Positions 1 through 7,106 of a DNA stretch of 64,000 nucleotides are shown here, in pieces. This DNA is from Phycisphaeraceae bacterium (GTDB lineage Bacteria; Planctomycetota; Phycisphaerae; Phycisphaerales; SM1A02). The position numbers were made by a program, and so were the translations under genes. Each line of letters opens with the position of its first letter. The stretch's first letter is position 1. Location of the stretch: the NCBI GenBank assembly GCA_019636755.1, contig JAHBWZ010000002.1, positions 522,099 through 586,098 of the forward strand, read 5' to 3'. The notes below the pieces were generated by a model. The model was given only the letters and a program-made list of their open reading frames with translations, ran no database searches and was not told where the DNA came from.

Positions 1-130
1 AGGCACTGCGCGTGACCTTCTTGCTCGGGACATTCGTAACATGCGTGCTTACACCGATGCTCCAAACAGCGGGCTCCGAGAGCTGATTGAACTCAACAGG
101 CAGATGTATCCAGGTGCATTCGCAAAATGA
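1..130 (+). CDS. C-terminal end of a polymorphic (probably Rhs-type) toxin, partial
   Basis: The frame open from base 2 runs to a TGA at 128-130 and encodes about 42 residues ending RELIELNRQMYPGAFAK. Its start lies outside the window. The stop overlaps the ATG of the next small gene in an ATGA arrangement, and the same arrangement joins two further toxin/immunity pairs just downstream. From this context I read it as the C-terminal tip of a toxin whose immunity gene follows. No catalytic motif can be identified in so short a piece, so the toxin activity is unknown. Confidence 0.55.
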   Translation, partial: GTARDLLARDIRNMRAYTDAPNSGLRELIELNRQMYPGAFAK

Positions 131-480
131 ACTCTCACGACTTTGTCCGTGCTATCACGACCGTTGTTTACAGCGCAGCCGTCAAGGGTACGCTGGATGT
201 CATTGAGAGTCCTCCCGGGCGGCGTCCCGATCCCCGATTGGTGGAGCTCAGCCAGTGGTTCCACAGTTTGAGTTCGGAAGGCCGAATGGCCATTGTCGAG
301 ATCGTCGAGTTGGCGGCGAATCAGGCAACGTACAACTTTCTCTTGGTTCTTGACGGACTCCTGACTCTAGAGCCTATCGGGGCAAAAGGAAACCTCGAGC
401 TGTTTCATGTGCAGGGAGGCGCTCGCAATCAAGTGAACAGCATGGACGGTGAGCAGCTGAGTACTCTGTTTAAACTATGA
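127..480 (+). CDS. Probable immunity protein of the upstream toxin
   Basis: A 117-residue, mostly helical-looking cytoplasmic protein without signal peptide or membrane segment (starts MNSHDFVRAITTVVYSAAVK, acidic C-terminal half). Its ATG overlaps the stop of the preceding toxin end by four bases, so the two are translationally coupled. Size, lack of export signal and position fit the cognate immunity protein that neutralises the toxin domain in the cytoplasm. I recognise no named immunity family with certainty. The role rests on genomic context. Confidence 0.6.
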   Translation: MNSHDFVRAITTVVYSAAVKGTLDVIESPPGRRPDPRLVELSQWFHSLSSEGRMAIVEIVELAANQATYNFLLVLDGLLTLEPIGAKGNLELFHVQGGARNQVNSMDGEQLSTLFKL

Positions 481-616
481 AGATCGCTCGCAACGGTGAC
501 ACTGTCCGTGGACAGAGGAATGACAAACGACCAGCCGGTGGAGTTCATTCACACAGTTCTGCACTCCTCTGGAGCGCAGTTGCCGCGCCCAGTCCACAGT
601 CAACCAGCGATGGTCC

Positions 617-1107
617 CCAATCCTGTATGCTTTCCAGCGCACATGCCCATCACGCGCACCATTCGCCTGATGGTCCTCCTGCTGCTGGCGCTCGTCGCGT
701 CAGGCATGACGAGCTCGCCTGCGCATGGCACCCAGGTCCGCGGGCCGCATGACCACCATCAGACCACCGGCGCGGTCACGTTCGCTGACTCCCTGCTGCT
801 CCAGGGGAACTGGGGCAACCCGGGCCTGGGCGATCTCAACCAGGACGGCACGGTCGACTTCTCGGATCAGTTGATCCTCACCGGGGCGTACGCGTCCGCG
901 CTGCCGCGCGGCCTGGGCCTGTCGACGGACGGGAACGTGATCGGGTTCACGGGTCACGTGTTCGACGCGGAGACCGGCCTGCTGCTCGCGCGCCTGCGCG
1001 TGCATGACGCGGTGGTGCCTGGCCGGTGGCTGTCGCGCGACCCGGCGGGGTTCGTGGACGGGATGAACCTGTACGTGTACGTGCGGGGGAATCCGCTGGT
1101 GTGGTGG
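617..1107 (+). repeat. Rhs-scaffold duplication, copy 1 (second copy 4081-4571)
   Basis: The stretch from just before the start codon to the end of NPLVWW is duplicated without indels at an offset of 3,464 bases. Identity is very high over the dockerin and Rhs core and lower in the signal-peptide region. Similarity stops sharply after base 1107, the normal junction between Rhs core and variable toxin tip, where tip replacement by recombination is expected. Confidence 0.9.
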
Positions 1108-1941
1108 GATCCGCTGGGGATGTGGATCTTCAGGTGGCTGGGTCTGGCAACAGACCAGAGCGCAGCCGGTGCAACCACGACCGGGTGGGATGTTGCCGAC
1201 GCCTATGTGACCGGATTCGTGAAGGGAATCGGCGAGGCCGCCGCCAATACGAAGGCTGGCATCGAAGGCGGCCTGAAGACCGTCATCATCGGCGGCGGCG
1301 TGACGCTGGGTCTCGTTGACGAGCGGCACCTCGACGAGGTCCCGATCGCGGCGGCCATGATGGATCGGGTCATGGAGGGGAACGAAGGTTCGCTGCTGGG
1401 CGACTTCGCCCGCATCTCGACGGTCGAGCCGTTGGCGGCGATGCGTGACGGCATTCTGTCGGGCGACCCGGAGGCCGCGGGCGCTGCGCTGCGAGGCTTC
1501 GGTCTGTTCATCCTGACTCGGCAGTGCGTGAGAGGGCGCACGGGTCGGATGGTGGATGATGGGGTGGATGCCGCAAGGGGGGTAAGGTACGGGCCTCTGA
1601 ACAGGGGACCGCTGCCGGATGGGGTCGCGAACACATTCCGCGGTGGGTCATACACCGGCACGACGGTCTCGGAGCCGACGATGCTCTACAGAGTGCACGG
1701 TGGCACAGCCGGAGAGGTTGGGCAGTTCTGGACCCGGACACCACCAGCCGGCCCACTGCAATCACAGATCGATCTTGCCCTCAATCCTGCTTGGGGAAAT
1801 ACCGCGACGCAGGTCACGACGATTCGGGTGCCTGCAGGAACTACGATCTTCGAAGGGTTTGCGGCCGGTCAGGGCGGGCTCGTCGGAGGTGGAAGCCAAG
1901 TCGTCATCCCCAGCGTCAACCCCGCGTGGATAGTCCGATGA
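643..1941 (+). CDS. Miniature secreted Rhs protein: signal peptide, dockerin-like module, Rhs core, toxin tip
   Basis: The 432-residue protein starts at the ATG at 643, which puts an export signal first (RTIRLMVLLLLALVASG, then PAHG). Residues 63-83 form an EF-hand/dockerin-like repeat (GDLNQDGTVDFSDQLIL). Residues about 92-159 are a single Rhs-associated core with the usual landmarks FDAETG, GRWLSRDPAGFVDGMNLY and a terminal NPLVWWDPLG. A glycine-rich linker follows. The tip (about 325-432) contains LYRVHGG, PLQSQIDLALNPAWGN, VPAGTTIFEG and GGGSQVVIP. I recognise this tip as a common Rhs/CDI toxin C-terminus, perhaps ADP-ribosyltransferase-like, but cannot prove the fold. Ordinary Rhs proteins exceed 1,000 residues with many YD repeats. 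Here those are absent and replaced by a Sec signal and a dockerin module. The stop overlaps the next gene (ATGA). The first 155 residues recur at 4107-4571. Confidence 0.75.
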   Translation: MPITRTIRLMVLLLLALVASGMTSSPAHGTQVRGPHDHHQTTGAVTFADSLLLQGNWGNPGLGDLNQDGTVDFSDQLILTGAYASALPRGLGLSTDGNVIGFTGHVFDAETGLLLARLRVHDAVVPGRWLSRDPAGFVDGMNLYVYVRGNPLVWWDPLGMWIFRWLGLATDQSAAGATTTGWDVADAYVTGFVKGIGEAAANTKAGIEGGLKTVIIGGGVTLGLVDERHLDEVPIAAAMMDRVMEGNEGSLLGDFARISTVEPLAAMRDGILSGDPEAAGAALRGFGLFILTRQCVRGRTGRMVDDGVDAARGVRYGPLNRGPLPDGVANTFRGGSYTGTTVSEPTMLYRVHGGTAGEVGQFWTRTPPAGPLQSQIDLALNPAWGNTATQVTTIRVPAGTTIFEGFAAGQGGLVGGGSQVVIPSVNPAWIVR

Positions 1942-2237
1942 CGTCGCGAAAGAGCTGGATGACGCCGCGGGAGATCAGGTCACCTGGTGAGCTTGCCGAA
2001 GTGATCCGCAGCGTTACCGAGGCGGTTCGTGCCGGTGACTTGCGCGCTGTCACTCCAAACAATCCGCCTCTCGGAGCAGCGATTGATATCCGGCAGATCG
2101 CTCCTGGAGGCCCGTGGCCAGACTACCTGGAGCTTCACTTCGCAGATGCACAGACAGGCGAGCGCTTCAGGCTGGTCGCCGAGACCTATCACGGAGCTGG
2201 TGGTCTTTGGGAGCTAGTGGACGAGCCACCGACATGA
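1938..2237 (+). CDS. Probable immunity protein for the miniature Rhs toxin
   Basis: A 99-residue cytoplasmic protein beginning MTSRKSWMTPREIRSPGELA, with no export signal. The ATG at 1938 overlaps the stop of the toxin gene by four bases. I chose this start over an upstream in-frame ATG (1791) because the latter lies inside the toxin coding region. The C-terminal half (DYLELHFADAQTGERFRLVAETYHGAGG) looks like a small alpha/beta protein. Function is inferred from position. Its own stop overlaps the next gene's ATG. Confidence 0.6.
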   Translation: MTSRKSWMTPREIRSPGELAEVIRSVTEAVRAGDLRAVTPNNPPLGAAIDIRQIAPGGPWPDYLELHFADAQTGERFRLVAETYHGAGGLWELVDEPPT

Positions 2238-2797
2238 GAGGGACCGGATACGTGTCCAGCCGCGACCCTCTCCTCGCGATCCTGTGCGTCCTCGCGAGCC
2301 TCCTTGTCCCGGCGATCGCGTCGGCGAACTCGGCCGCGGGCGCCGAAACTCTCGCCTGGGCTTTCGACCTCCAGGATCAGGTCGGCGTCAAGGTCGAGCG
2401 CTCGCTAACTTTCGCACTGCACCAGGGATGGGCGCCGACGTACGATCAACTCGCGTCCGATTCCCTCCTTGCCGCAAGGGGGGGAGCGCACAGCGCTGCG
2501 AACGCCGTACGGTTGAATCGCCAGCTTGCGGCGCAGGAGATCGCGGGAGGCCATGCGTTCGGGAAGCACGCTGGCGAGTTCGCGGATCTCGGGATCCAGA
2601 CTCGCCAGCAGTTTGCGAGCCACATCGAGAACATCATGAACTACCCGTCGGCCACGCGGGCACTCAGCAATGGACGCACGGCCTTCTGGGACAATGCAAC
2701 GGGGACGGTGGTCATCAGGAACCCGTCAGCCGTGGATGGCGGAACGGCGTTCCGCCCGACGACGGGTATGTCGTACTTCACCGACACTCTCAAGTAA
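2234..2797 (+). CDS. Secreted small toxin, stand-alone (no Rhs repeats)
   Basis: A 187-residue protein. The ATG at 2234 overlaps the previous stop (ATGA) and is followed by a hydrophobic signal (LLAILCVLASLLVPAIASA). The C-terminal domain carries AGGHAFGKHAGEF, IQTRQQFASHIENIM, LSNGRTAFWDNATGTVVIRNP and TAFRPTTGMSYF. I recognise this pattern from the tips of Rhs and CdiA-type polymorphic toxins. It resembles BECR-fold RNase toxins, with the GHAFxKH histidines as candidate catalytic residues. Here the domain has only a Sec signal instead of a large delivery scaffold. The next gene begins 11 bases downstream and is its likely antidote. Toxin identity is moderately supported. The nuclease assignment is tentative. 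Confidence 0.6.
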   Translation: MRGTGYVSSRDPLLAILCVLASLLVPAIASANSAAGAETLAWAFDLQDQVGVKVERSLTFALHQGWAPTYDQLASDSLLAARGGAHSAANAVRLNRQLAAQEIAGGHAFGKHAGEFADLGIQTRQQFASHIENIMNYPSATRALSNGRTAFWDNATGTVVIRNPSAVDGGTAFRPTTGMSYFTDTLK

Positions 2798-2808
2798 GGA
2801 CGCCTGCC

Positions 2809-3144
2809 ATGTCCCTGCTGCACTGCACTGAGGAGGATCGCAGGATCATCGCCGACTCTCTGAAGGCTGCGGTGGAAGGACCGTTCTTCCCTGACTGGGA
2901 GTTCTCGACGCTCTTCGGGTTACAACGGGCCGAAGTAGCCGAGATTGCTCGTGCTTGGCCAAAGGTCGAAGAGTCCGACGATCGAGTCGATCTTGCCGTA
3001 AACAACGCCCTTGGCAACCTTGCCGGATACCCTCACGGCCACGAGCAGGAATGGGAGCGGTTCCTCTCTGTGCCGCCAGCGCGACTGTTGGACACGCTGA
3101 AACGCTGGCGACTTCCACATGGCGCGAGTCCGACGAGACCCTGA
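2809..3144 (+). CDS. Probable immunity protein for the secreted toxin
   Basis: A 111-residue cytoplasmic protein starting MSLLHCTEEDRRIIADSLKA with an acidic helical body (EVAEIARAWPKVEESDD). The ATG at 2809 lies 11 bases after the stop of the secreted toxin. Earlier in-frame codons fall inside the toxin gene and are rejected. No signal peptide and no transmembrane segment are present. The partner relationship is inferred from adjacency and the repeated toxin-immunity order in this array. Confidence 0.55.
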   Translation: MSLLHCTEEDRRIIADSLKAAVEGPFFPDWEFSTLFGLQRAEVAEIARAWPKVEESDDRVDLAVNNALGNLAGYPHGHEQEWERFLSVPPARLLDTLKRWRLPHGASPTRP

Positions 3145-3336
3145 AGCACGCACGCGCGTGCCATTCCAGATGCCGCCTCGCCGATCGCTGACCCGGCGGG
3201 CACCTGGCTGATGACGGCGAGGATGATCAGGTCGGGCCGCTCCTGGTGGTAACGCTCGGAGCTGACGATGACACGAGCCGTTGTCGGCGATGCAGCTGTG
3301 TTGGCCAGGCAGTTATGGATGTGTCGTAGTTTGGCT

Positions 3337-3561
3337 ATGAAAGACGATCTGATGCTCGGATGGTCCTTTGATGTTGAGGAAGTCTCAATGGCTGTCTTTC
3401 GGGTAACTGGCAGGGATCAGGACGGTCGGGTTGTCGAGAAGACTGGGTTGGACCCAGGAAGGCTACTGTGCGAATGTAAGGCGGGGCGATGTGAATCATC
3501 CAGGAAGCTCAACGCCGACAGAAACAGTCGAGAGGTCCTTGGCTGTCGCAGTGGTATATAG
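3337..3561 (+). CDS. Small hypothetical protein, perhaps a decayed immunity gene
   Basis: A 74-codon frame starting MKDDLMLGWSFDVEEVSMAV, followed by FRVTGRDQDGRVVEKTGLDPGRLLCECKA. The first 48 residues read like a small immunity-type alpha/beta protein. The remaining residues (GRCESSRKLNADRNSREVLG) look like out-of-frame sequence, suggesting a frameshift near 3480 or a disrupted 3' end. No clear ribosome binding site. It lies in a low-coding stretch between two toxin modules and could be a remnant of a lost cassette. Confidence 0.35.
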   Translation: MKDDLMLGWSFDVEEVSMAVFRVTGRDQDGRVVEKTGLDPGRLLCECKAGRCESSRKLNADRNSREVLGCRSGI

Positions 3562-3653
3562 GTTTCGGCTTTCTGGACAAGTGGTGAGTGTTGTTCCGGC
3601 AACCAGTCGTTCCTGATTGCGGGAGCGATCAGGAACGCACCTGCGCAAGGGAT

Positions 3654-3692
3654 GTTCAAGGGGGGCGCCAGCCCCCATTCGCGTGCGTGATC
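3654..3692 (+). repeat. Dispersed palindromic repeat (REP-like), copy 1
   Basis: The sequence GTTCAAGGGGGGCGCC continues into AGCCCCCATTCGCGTGCG. GGGGGC and GCCCCC form an inverted repeat. It matches copies at 3841-3874 (opposite strand) and 37380-37413 with a few substitutions. Confidence 0.7.
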
Positions 3693-3840
3693 ATGGCGTG
3701 CGGGAAGTTACGTTGTCACGAGACGCAAGGCATCGATCGATCGTGTCGGAGCGCGGCTGAGCGCTGTCGCTCAGATCGAGCAGGCGCATGTCCTTGAGCA
3801 GATGCAGTCGATCGCTCTCCGTATCAACGCGTTCTGAAAT

Positions 3841-3874
3841 CGCACGCCAATGGGGGCTGTCGCCCCCCTTGAAC
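3841..3874 (-). repeat. Dispersed palindromic repeat (REP-like), copy 2
   Basis: Read on the minus strand, this 34-base element is identical to 37380-37413, more than 33 kb away. Its core is GGGGGGCGACAGCCCCC followed by ATTGGCGTGCG. Confidence 0.8.
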
Positions 3875-4080
3875 CCCCCTGGCGAGGATGCGCCTCCGGC
3901 CACCATCGGCGTGCGTCGCGACCGCGCCTTGACGCCATCGACTGACATCGCTCCTGCCGAGCCTCTCCTCCCGTGGAGCAGGCGTCATGTGCGGCCGCCG
4001 ACGTCGTGACTCGACCGCGCGCAATCCACGCATGGCCGGCTCCTGCCGCTCTGGTCCCGCCGCCCGTTCACGCACCCCCT

Positions 4081-4571
4081 CCAATCCGGTACGCTTTCCC
4101 GCGCCCATGCCCCTGCGCCGCGCCATCCACGTGATGATCGTCGCACTGCTGGCGCTGGTCGCGTCAGGCATCACGACCACGCCCGCGCATGGCACCCTGG
4201 TCCGCGGGCCGCATGACCACCATCACACCGCCAGCGCGGTCACGTTCGCTGACTCCCTGCTGCTCCAGGGGAACTGGGGCCACCCGGGCCTGGGCGATCT
4301 CAACCAGGACGGCACGGTCGATTTCTCGGATCAGCTGATCCTCTCCGGCTCGTACGCGTCCGCGCTGCCGCGCGGCCTTGGCCTGTCGACGGACGGGAAC
4401 GTGATCGGGTTCACGGGTCACGTGTTCGACGCGGAGACCGGCCTGCTGCTCGCGCGCCTGCGCGTGCATGACGCGGTTGTGCTTGGCCGCTGGCTGTCGC
4501 GCGACCCGGCGGGCTTCGTGGACGGGATGAACCTGTACGTGTACGTGCGGGGGAATCCGCTGGTGTGGTGG
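4081..4571 (+). repeat. Rhs-scaffold duplication, copy 2
   Basis: This is the partner of 617-1107 with the same length and no gaps. The right edge falls exactly at the core/tip junction. Confidence 0.9.
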
Positions 4572-4679
4572 TGTCGGATGCCATCCAGGATCGTGTCTCG
4601 GCGATATGCGATGATCCGGCAGGGTTCCTTGAGTCATTTCCACTGCGCGCTCAGGGTGAAGCGATCTGGAAAGACCTGA
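4107..4679 (+). pseudogene. Second miniature Rhs scaffold, toxin tip deleted
   Basis: Residues 1-155 repeat the signal peptide, dockerin-like module and Rhs core of the protein at 643. At base 4572, directly after NPLVWW, homology ends and the frame reads 36 unrelated residues (CRMPSRIVSRRYAMIRQGSL...) out of frame through the remnant of an immunity-type gene. The toxin tip and the start of its immunity gene appear to have been deleted together. The product may still be exported as a toxin-less scaffold. Alternatively it is a silent donor cassette for recombination with the intact copy. Confidence 0.65.
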
Positions 4680-4813
4680 TCGAGCGGTGGGAGCGGGCTC
4701 GGAAGATCACTGAGCAGGATGCGGCCCTGTTCATTGCTCCGGATACGACATGGAGCTTCGTGCTGAACCTCGGCGCCGGACTCATACGGCTCACAGATGA
4801 GCCTCCGGCGTGA
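4565..4813 (+). pseudogene. Orphan immunity-gene remnant fused to Rhs core
   Basis: An open frame of up to 82 codons with no ATG, beginning with consecutive GTG codons inside the Rhs core. From about base 4572 it encodes SDAIQDRVSAICDDPAGF, then IWKDLIERWERARKITEQD and WSFVLNLGAGLIRLTDEPPA. The ending RLTDEPPA resembles the ending LVDEPPT of the immunity protein at 1938-2237, hinting at relationship. The 5' part is missing because the frame is joined to the Rhs core at 4571/4572. It could be translated from GTG but more probably is a deletion product. Confidence 0.5.
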
Positions 4814-4954
4814 TCCGTTTCGGCCAGCGGAGTTCCTTCGAGCGATGCCATCCTGCTCCGTCCAGGATCATCGCCGCGTGCACGCGCAGCCTGATGCGTG
4901 ACGCGATGCGGTCGACGATCGTCTGCATCAACTCCGTTCGTGCCCGCGCATGAT

Positions 4955-4982
4955 GTGGCCTCCATCGGATGATGGAGGCCAC
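4955..4982. terminator. Bidirectional hairpin between convergent genes
   Basis: A perfect 12-bp stem (GTGGCCTCCATC / GATGGAGGCCAC) with the 4-base loop GGAT. It sits between the plus-strand Rhs/immunity remnant and the minus-strand protease gene. No T-tract is present. Confidence 0.6.
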
Positions 4983-5065
4983 GTCAGGAACAGGCACGAC
5001 TGCGCGCGATCACGCGCCACCCGGACAGGCGCCGAACGGCCCGCGCGGGTCACGCTGGAGCCGAC

Positions 5066-6823
5066 TCAGGGGCACCCGCCCCATGCCGAGAGCAGCGCCA
5101 GCAGATCGTCGAAGCCGACTTCGCCGCTGCCGTCCAGGTCCTCGGGGCAGCCCGGGCAGGGCCCCCACGCGGAGAGCAGCGCCAGCAGATCGTTGAAGCC
5201 GACCTCGCCGTCGCCGTCGATGTCGCCGGGGCAGGGGGGGTCTGCAGGCATGGCGGCGGCGACCGCCGCGCCGGCGCTGGCAAGGCCCCAGCCGAAGACC
5301 GTGTCGTAGCCCGCCGCGCCGCGATCCTTCGCGGTGGATGCCATGATGGACTCCACGCCCGCGGGCGTGAGCGCGGGATCGGCGGAGATCACCAGCGCCG
5401 CCACACCGGCGGCATACGGCGATGCGAACGACGTGCCGTCGATCGTCGTGTAGTTGCCGCCTTCGTAGCCGGCGCTTCCCATGCGGTCGGTCGTCAGCAC
5501 CTGTTCCCCCGGCGCCATGATGAACAGGCCGGGGCCGTACTGGCTGAACGATGCACGGGCACCGCTGCTGTTGATCGCGCCCACCGCGTTGATCGAGGCG
5601 ATGCTGGCGGGATAGGAGATGGACCCGTTCCCGCCGTTGCCGGACGCGGCGAAGTGAAGCACGCCCTGCGCTCGCGTGGTGTTGAACGCCGTCGTGATCG
5701 CCGCCGACTCCGTACCGCCGCCCCAGGACGAGTTCGTGACCCGGGCGCCGGTCGTCGCCGTCCAGTTGATGCCGTTCGCCGTCCATGAGTCCTGCGACTC
5801 CAGGAACGGAAGGCAGAACCCGAACAGCGAGAGTTCATTGAAGATCTTCCCGGAGCGCACGCGACAGCCCGGCGCGATGCCGGTGATGCCCAGGCCGTTG
5901 TCGATGGTCGCCGCCACGCAGCCCGCGACCGCGGTTCCGTGGTTGTCGCACGAGCCGCCCGGCCCGCCGCCCACGGTGTTGTTCGTGAAGTTGAATCCCG
6001 GGATCTGGCTGATGTCGTTGTGCGACTGGTCGATGCCGCTGTCCAGCACGACCACCACGACGGACGGATCGCCCATCGTCAGTTTCCACGCCTCCGGACC
6101 GTCGAGATCGTGATCGTTCGCCTGGTTCAATGCCCACTGGGAGGCGAACTGCGGATCGTTCGGAATGTGCACGAAGCGCTCCGCCCAGTAGATCATGTCG
6201 CTCTGCGCGAAGACGACGCGCGGATCCGCATCGACCAGTCCGTTGACCAGGTCCAGCACCGCGCGGGCGGTGCGGTGCGGCGTGCGCAGCCGGTACACGC
6301 CGTCCATGCCGGCGAAGTCCGGATCGAGAACCACGCCTGCGCCGTGCGCCTCGAGCAGGGCTCGTGCCGCGTCCGACGGAACGCCGGGCAGGAAGCCGAT
6401 CAGCGCGTCCCCGGTCACGACGACCGGGAGCCCGCCGGTGCCGACGAAGACCGGCGAGACGAAATCGACGGCGCGGTCGCGCTCGAGCGACGCCAGCAGT
6501 GCCGACGACGTGGCACCCTCCGGGACCACCAGGTACGTCCAGCCCGGCACGGTGCTCGGTGCCTGGTCGGCCGGCGCGACACCGTGCGCCTGGAAGATCG
6601 CGGCGACGGGACCCGGCTTCGACGGGTCGATGAACGCGGCGACCATGGACCCGTCGACCTGGAGGTCGACGCGCTCGGCGAAGTATCGGTACTCGAATGC
6701 ATGGTTCCCGGACGTCGTCGAACCGGCGAGGGCGGTCGGAAGACCACCGACCGGAACGGCGACGGCGGCAAGAAGCAGCGACAGGACGCGACAGGGACGC
6801 GAGCAGCGATGACGGGGCGACAT
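5066..6823 (-). CDS. Secreted subtilisin-like serine protease with dockerin-like C-terminus
   Basis: A 585-residue protein. I chose the ATG at 6823 because AAGGAG precedes it by nine bases and a signal peptide follows at once (SLLLAAVAVPVGGLPTALAG). An N-terminal propeptide-like region precedes the S8 peptidase domain. The catalytic triad is visible: D261 in VVVVLDSGID, H295 in NHGTAVAG and S465 in GTSFASPYAAGVAAL. The C-terminus holds two dockerin-like EF-hand repeats (GDIDGDGEVGFNDLLALLSAWG and a second with DLDGSGEVGFDDLLALL) separated by CPGCP. It should act outside the cytoplasm. The dockerin repeats may stabilise the protein through calcium or anchor it. It is the only gene of its strand before the metal ATPase, from which it is separated by 283 bases. 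Confidence 0.9.
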   Translation of the reverse strand: MSPRHRCSRPCRVLSLLLAAVAVPVGGLPTALAGSTTSGNHAFEYRYFAERVDLQVDGSMVAAFIDPSKPGPVAAIFQAHGVAPADQAPSTVPGWTYLVVPEGATSSALLASLERDRAVDFVSPVFVGTGGLPVVVTGDALIGFLPGVPSDAARALLEAHGAGVVLDPDFAGMDGVYRLRTPHRTARAVLDLVNGLVDADPRVVFAQSDMIYWAERFVHIPNDPQFASQWALNQANDHDLDGPEAWKLTMGDPSVVVVVLDSGIDQSHNDISQIPGFNFTNNTVGGGPGGSCDNHGTAVAGCVAATIDNGLGITGIAPGCRVRSGKIFNELSLFGFCLPFLESQDSWTANGINWTATTGARVTNSSWGGGTESAAITTAFNTTRAQGVLHFAASGNGGNGSISYPASIASINAVGAINSSGARASFSQYGPGLFIMAPGEQVLTTDRMGSAGYEGGNYTTIDGTSFASPYAAGVAALVISADPALTPAGVESIMASTAKDRGAAGYDTVFGWGLASAGAAVAAAMPADPPCPGDIDGDGEVGFNDLLALLSAWGPCPGCPEDLDGSGEVGFDDLLALLSAWGGCP

Positions 6824-7067
6824 GGGGCGGGGCTCCTTCAGGACACGGGGTAGATCACAGGCTACATGAGCCGTGAGCCAGCCGGAACCGCCTGCCTGCC
6901 ATTCCGTTGCAGAAGTTCGCACGAGCACCCGCCCCGCCGGCCGCCGCGGCGGGTCGTCGTGGGCGGCGCGGCCGCGGCCTGGCCTGGGCACGGTCACGCG
7001 CGAGCGCGCTCGCCCGCTGGTCCGCTGGTCCGCGCGTCCGGTGCCCGATCCGCCCGAGCGATGCACC

Positions 7068-7095
7068 GGCTTCTCGGAATGGGCTTCTCGGAATG
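7068..7095 (+). repeat. Tandem 14-bp duplication upstream of the protease gene
   Basis: Two exact adjacent copies of GGCTTCTCGGAATG lie in the 283-base gap between the metal ATPase and the protease. No other structure is evident in that gap, which should hold the protease promoter. Confidence 0.8.
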
Positions 7096-7106
7096 GGCCG
7101 CCCGGA

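Larger units (their letters stand above)
3145..4106. other. Gene-poor stretch between toxin cassettes
   Basis: Apart from the small frame at 3337-3561 I see no convincing gene. The region holds two copies of a dispersed palindromic repeat in opposite orientation (3654-3692 and 3841-3874). It is consistent with degraded cassette remnants left by toxin-tip exchange. Confidence 0.5.
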
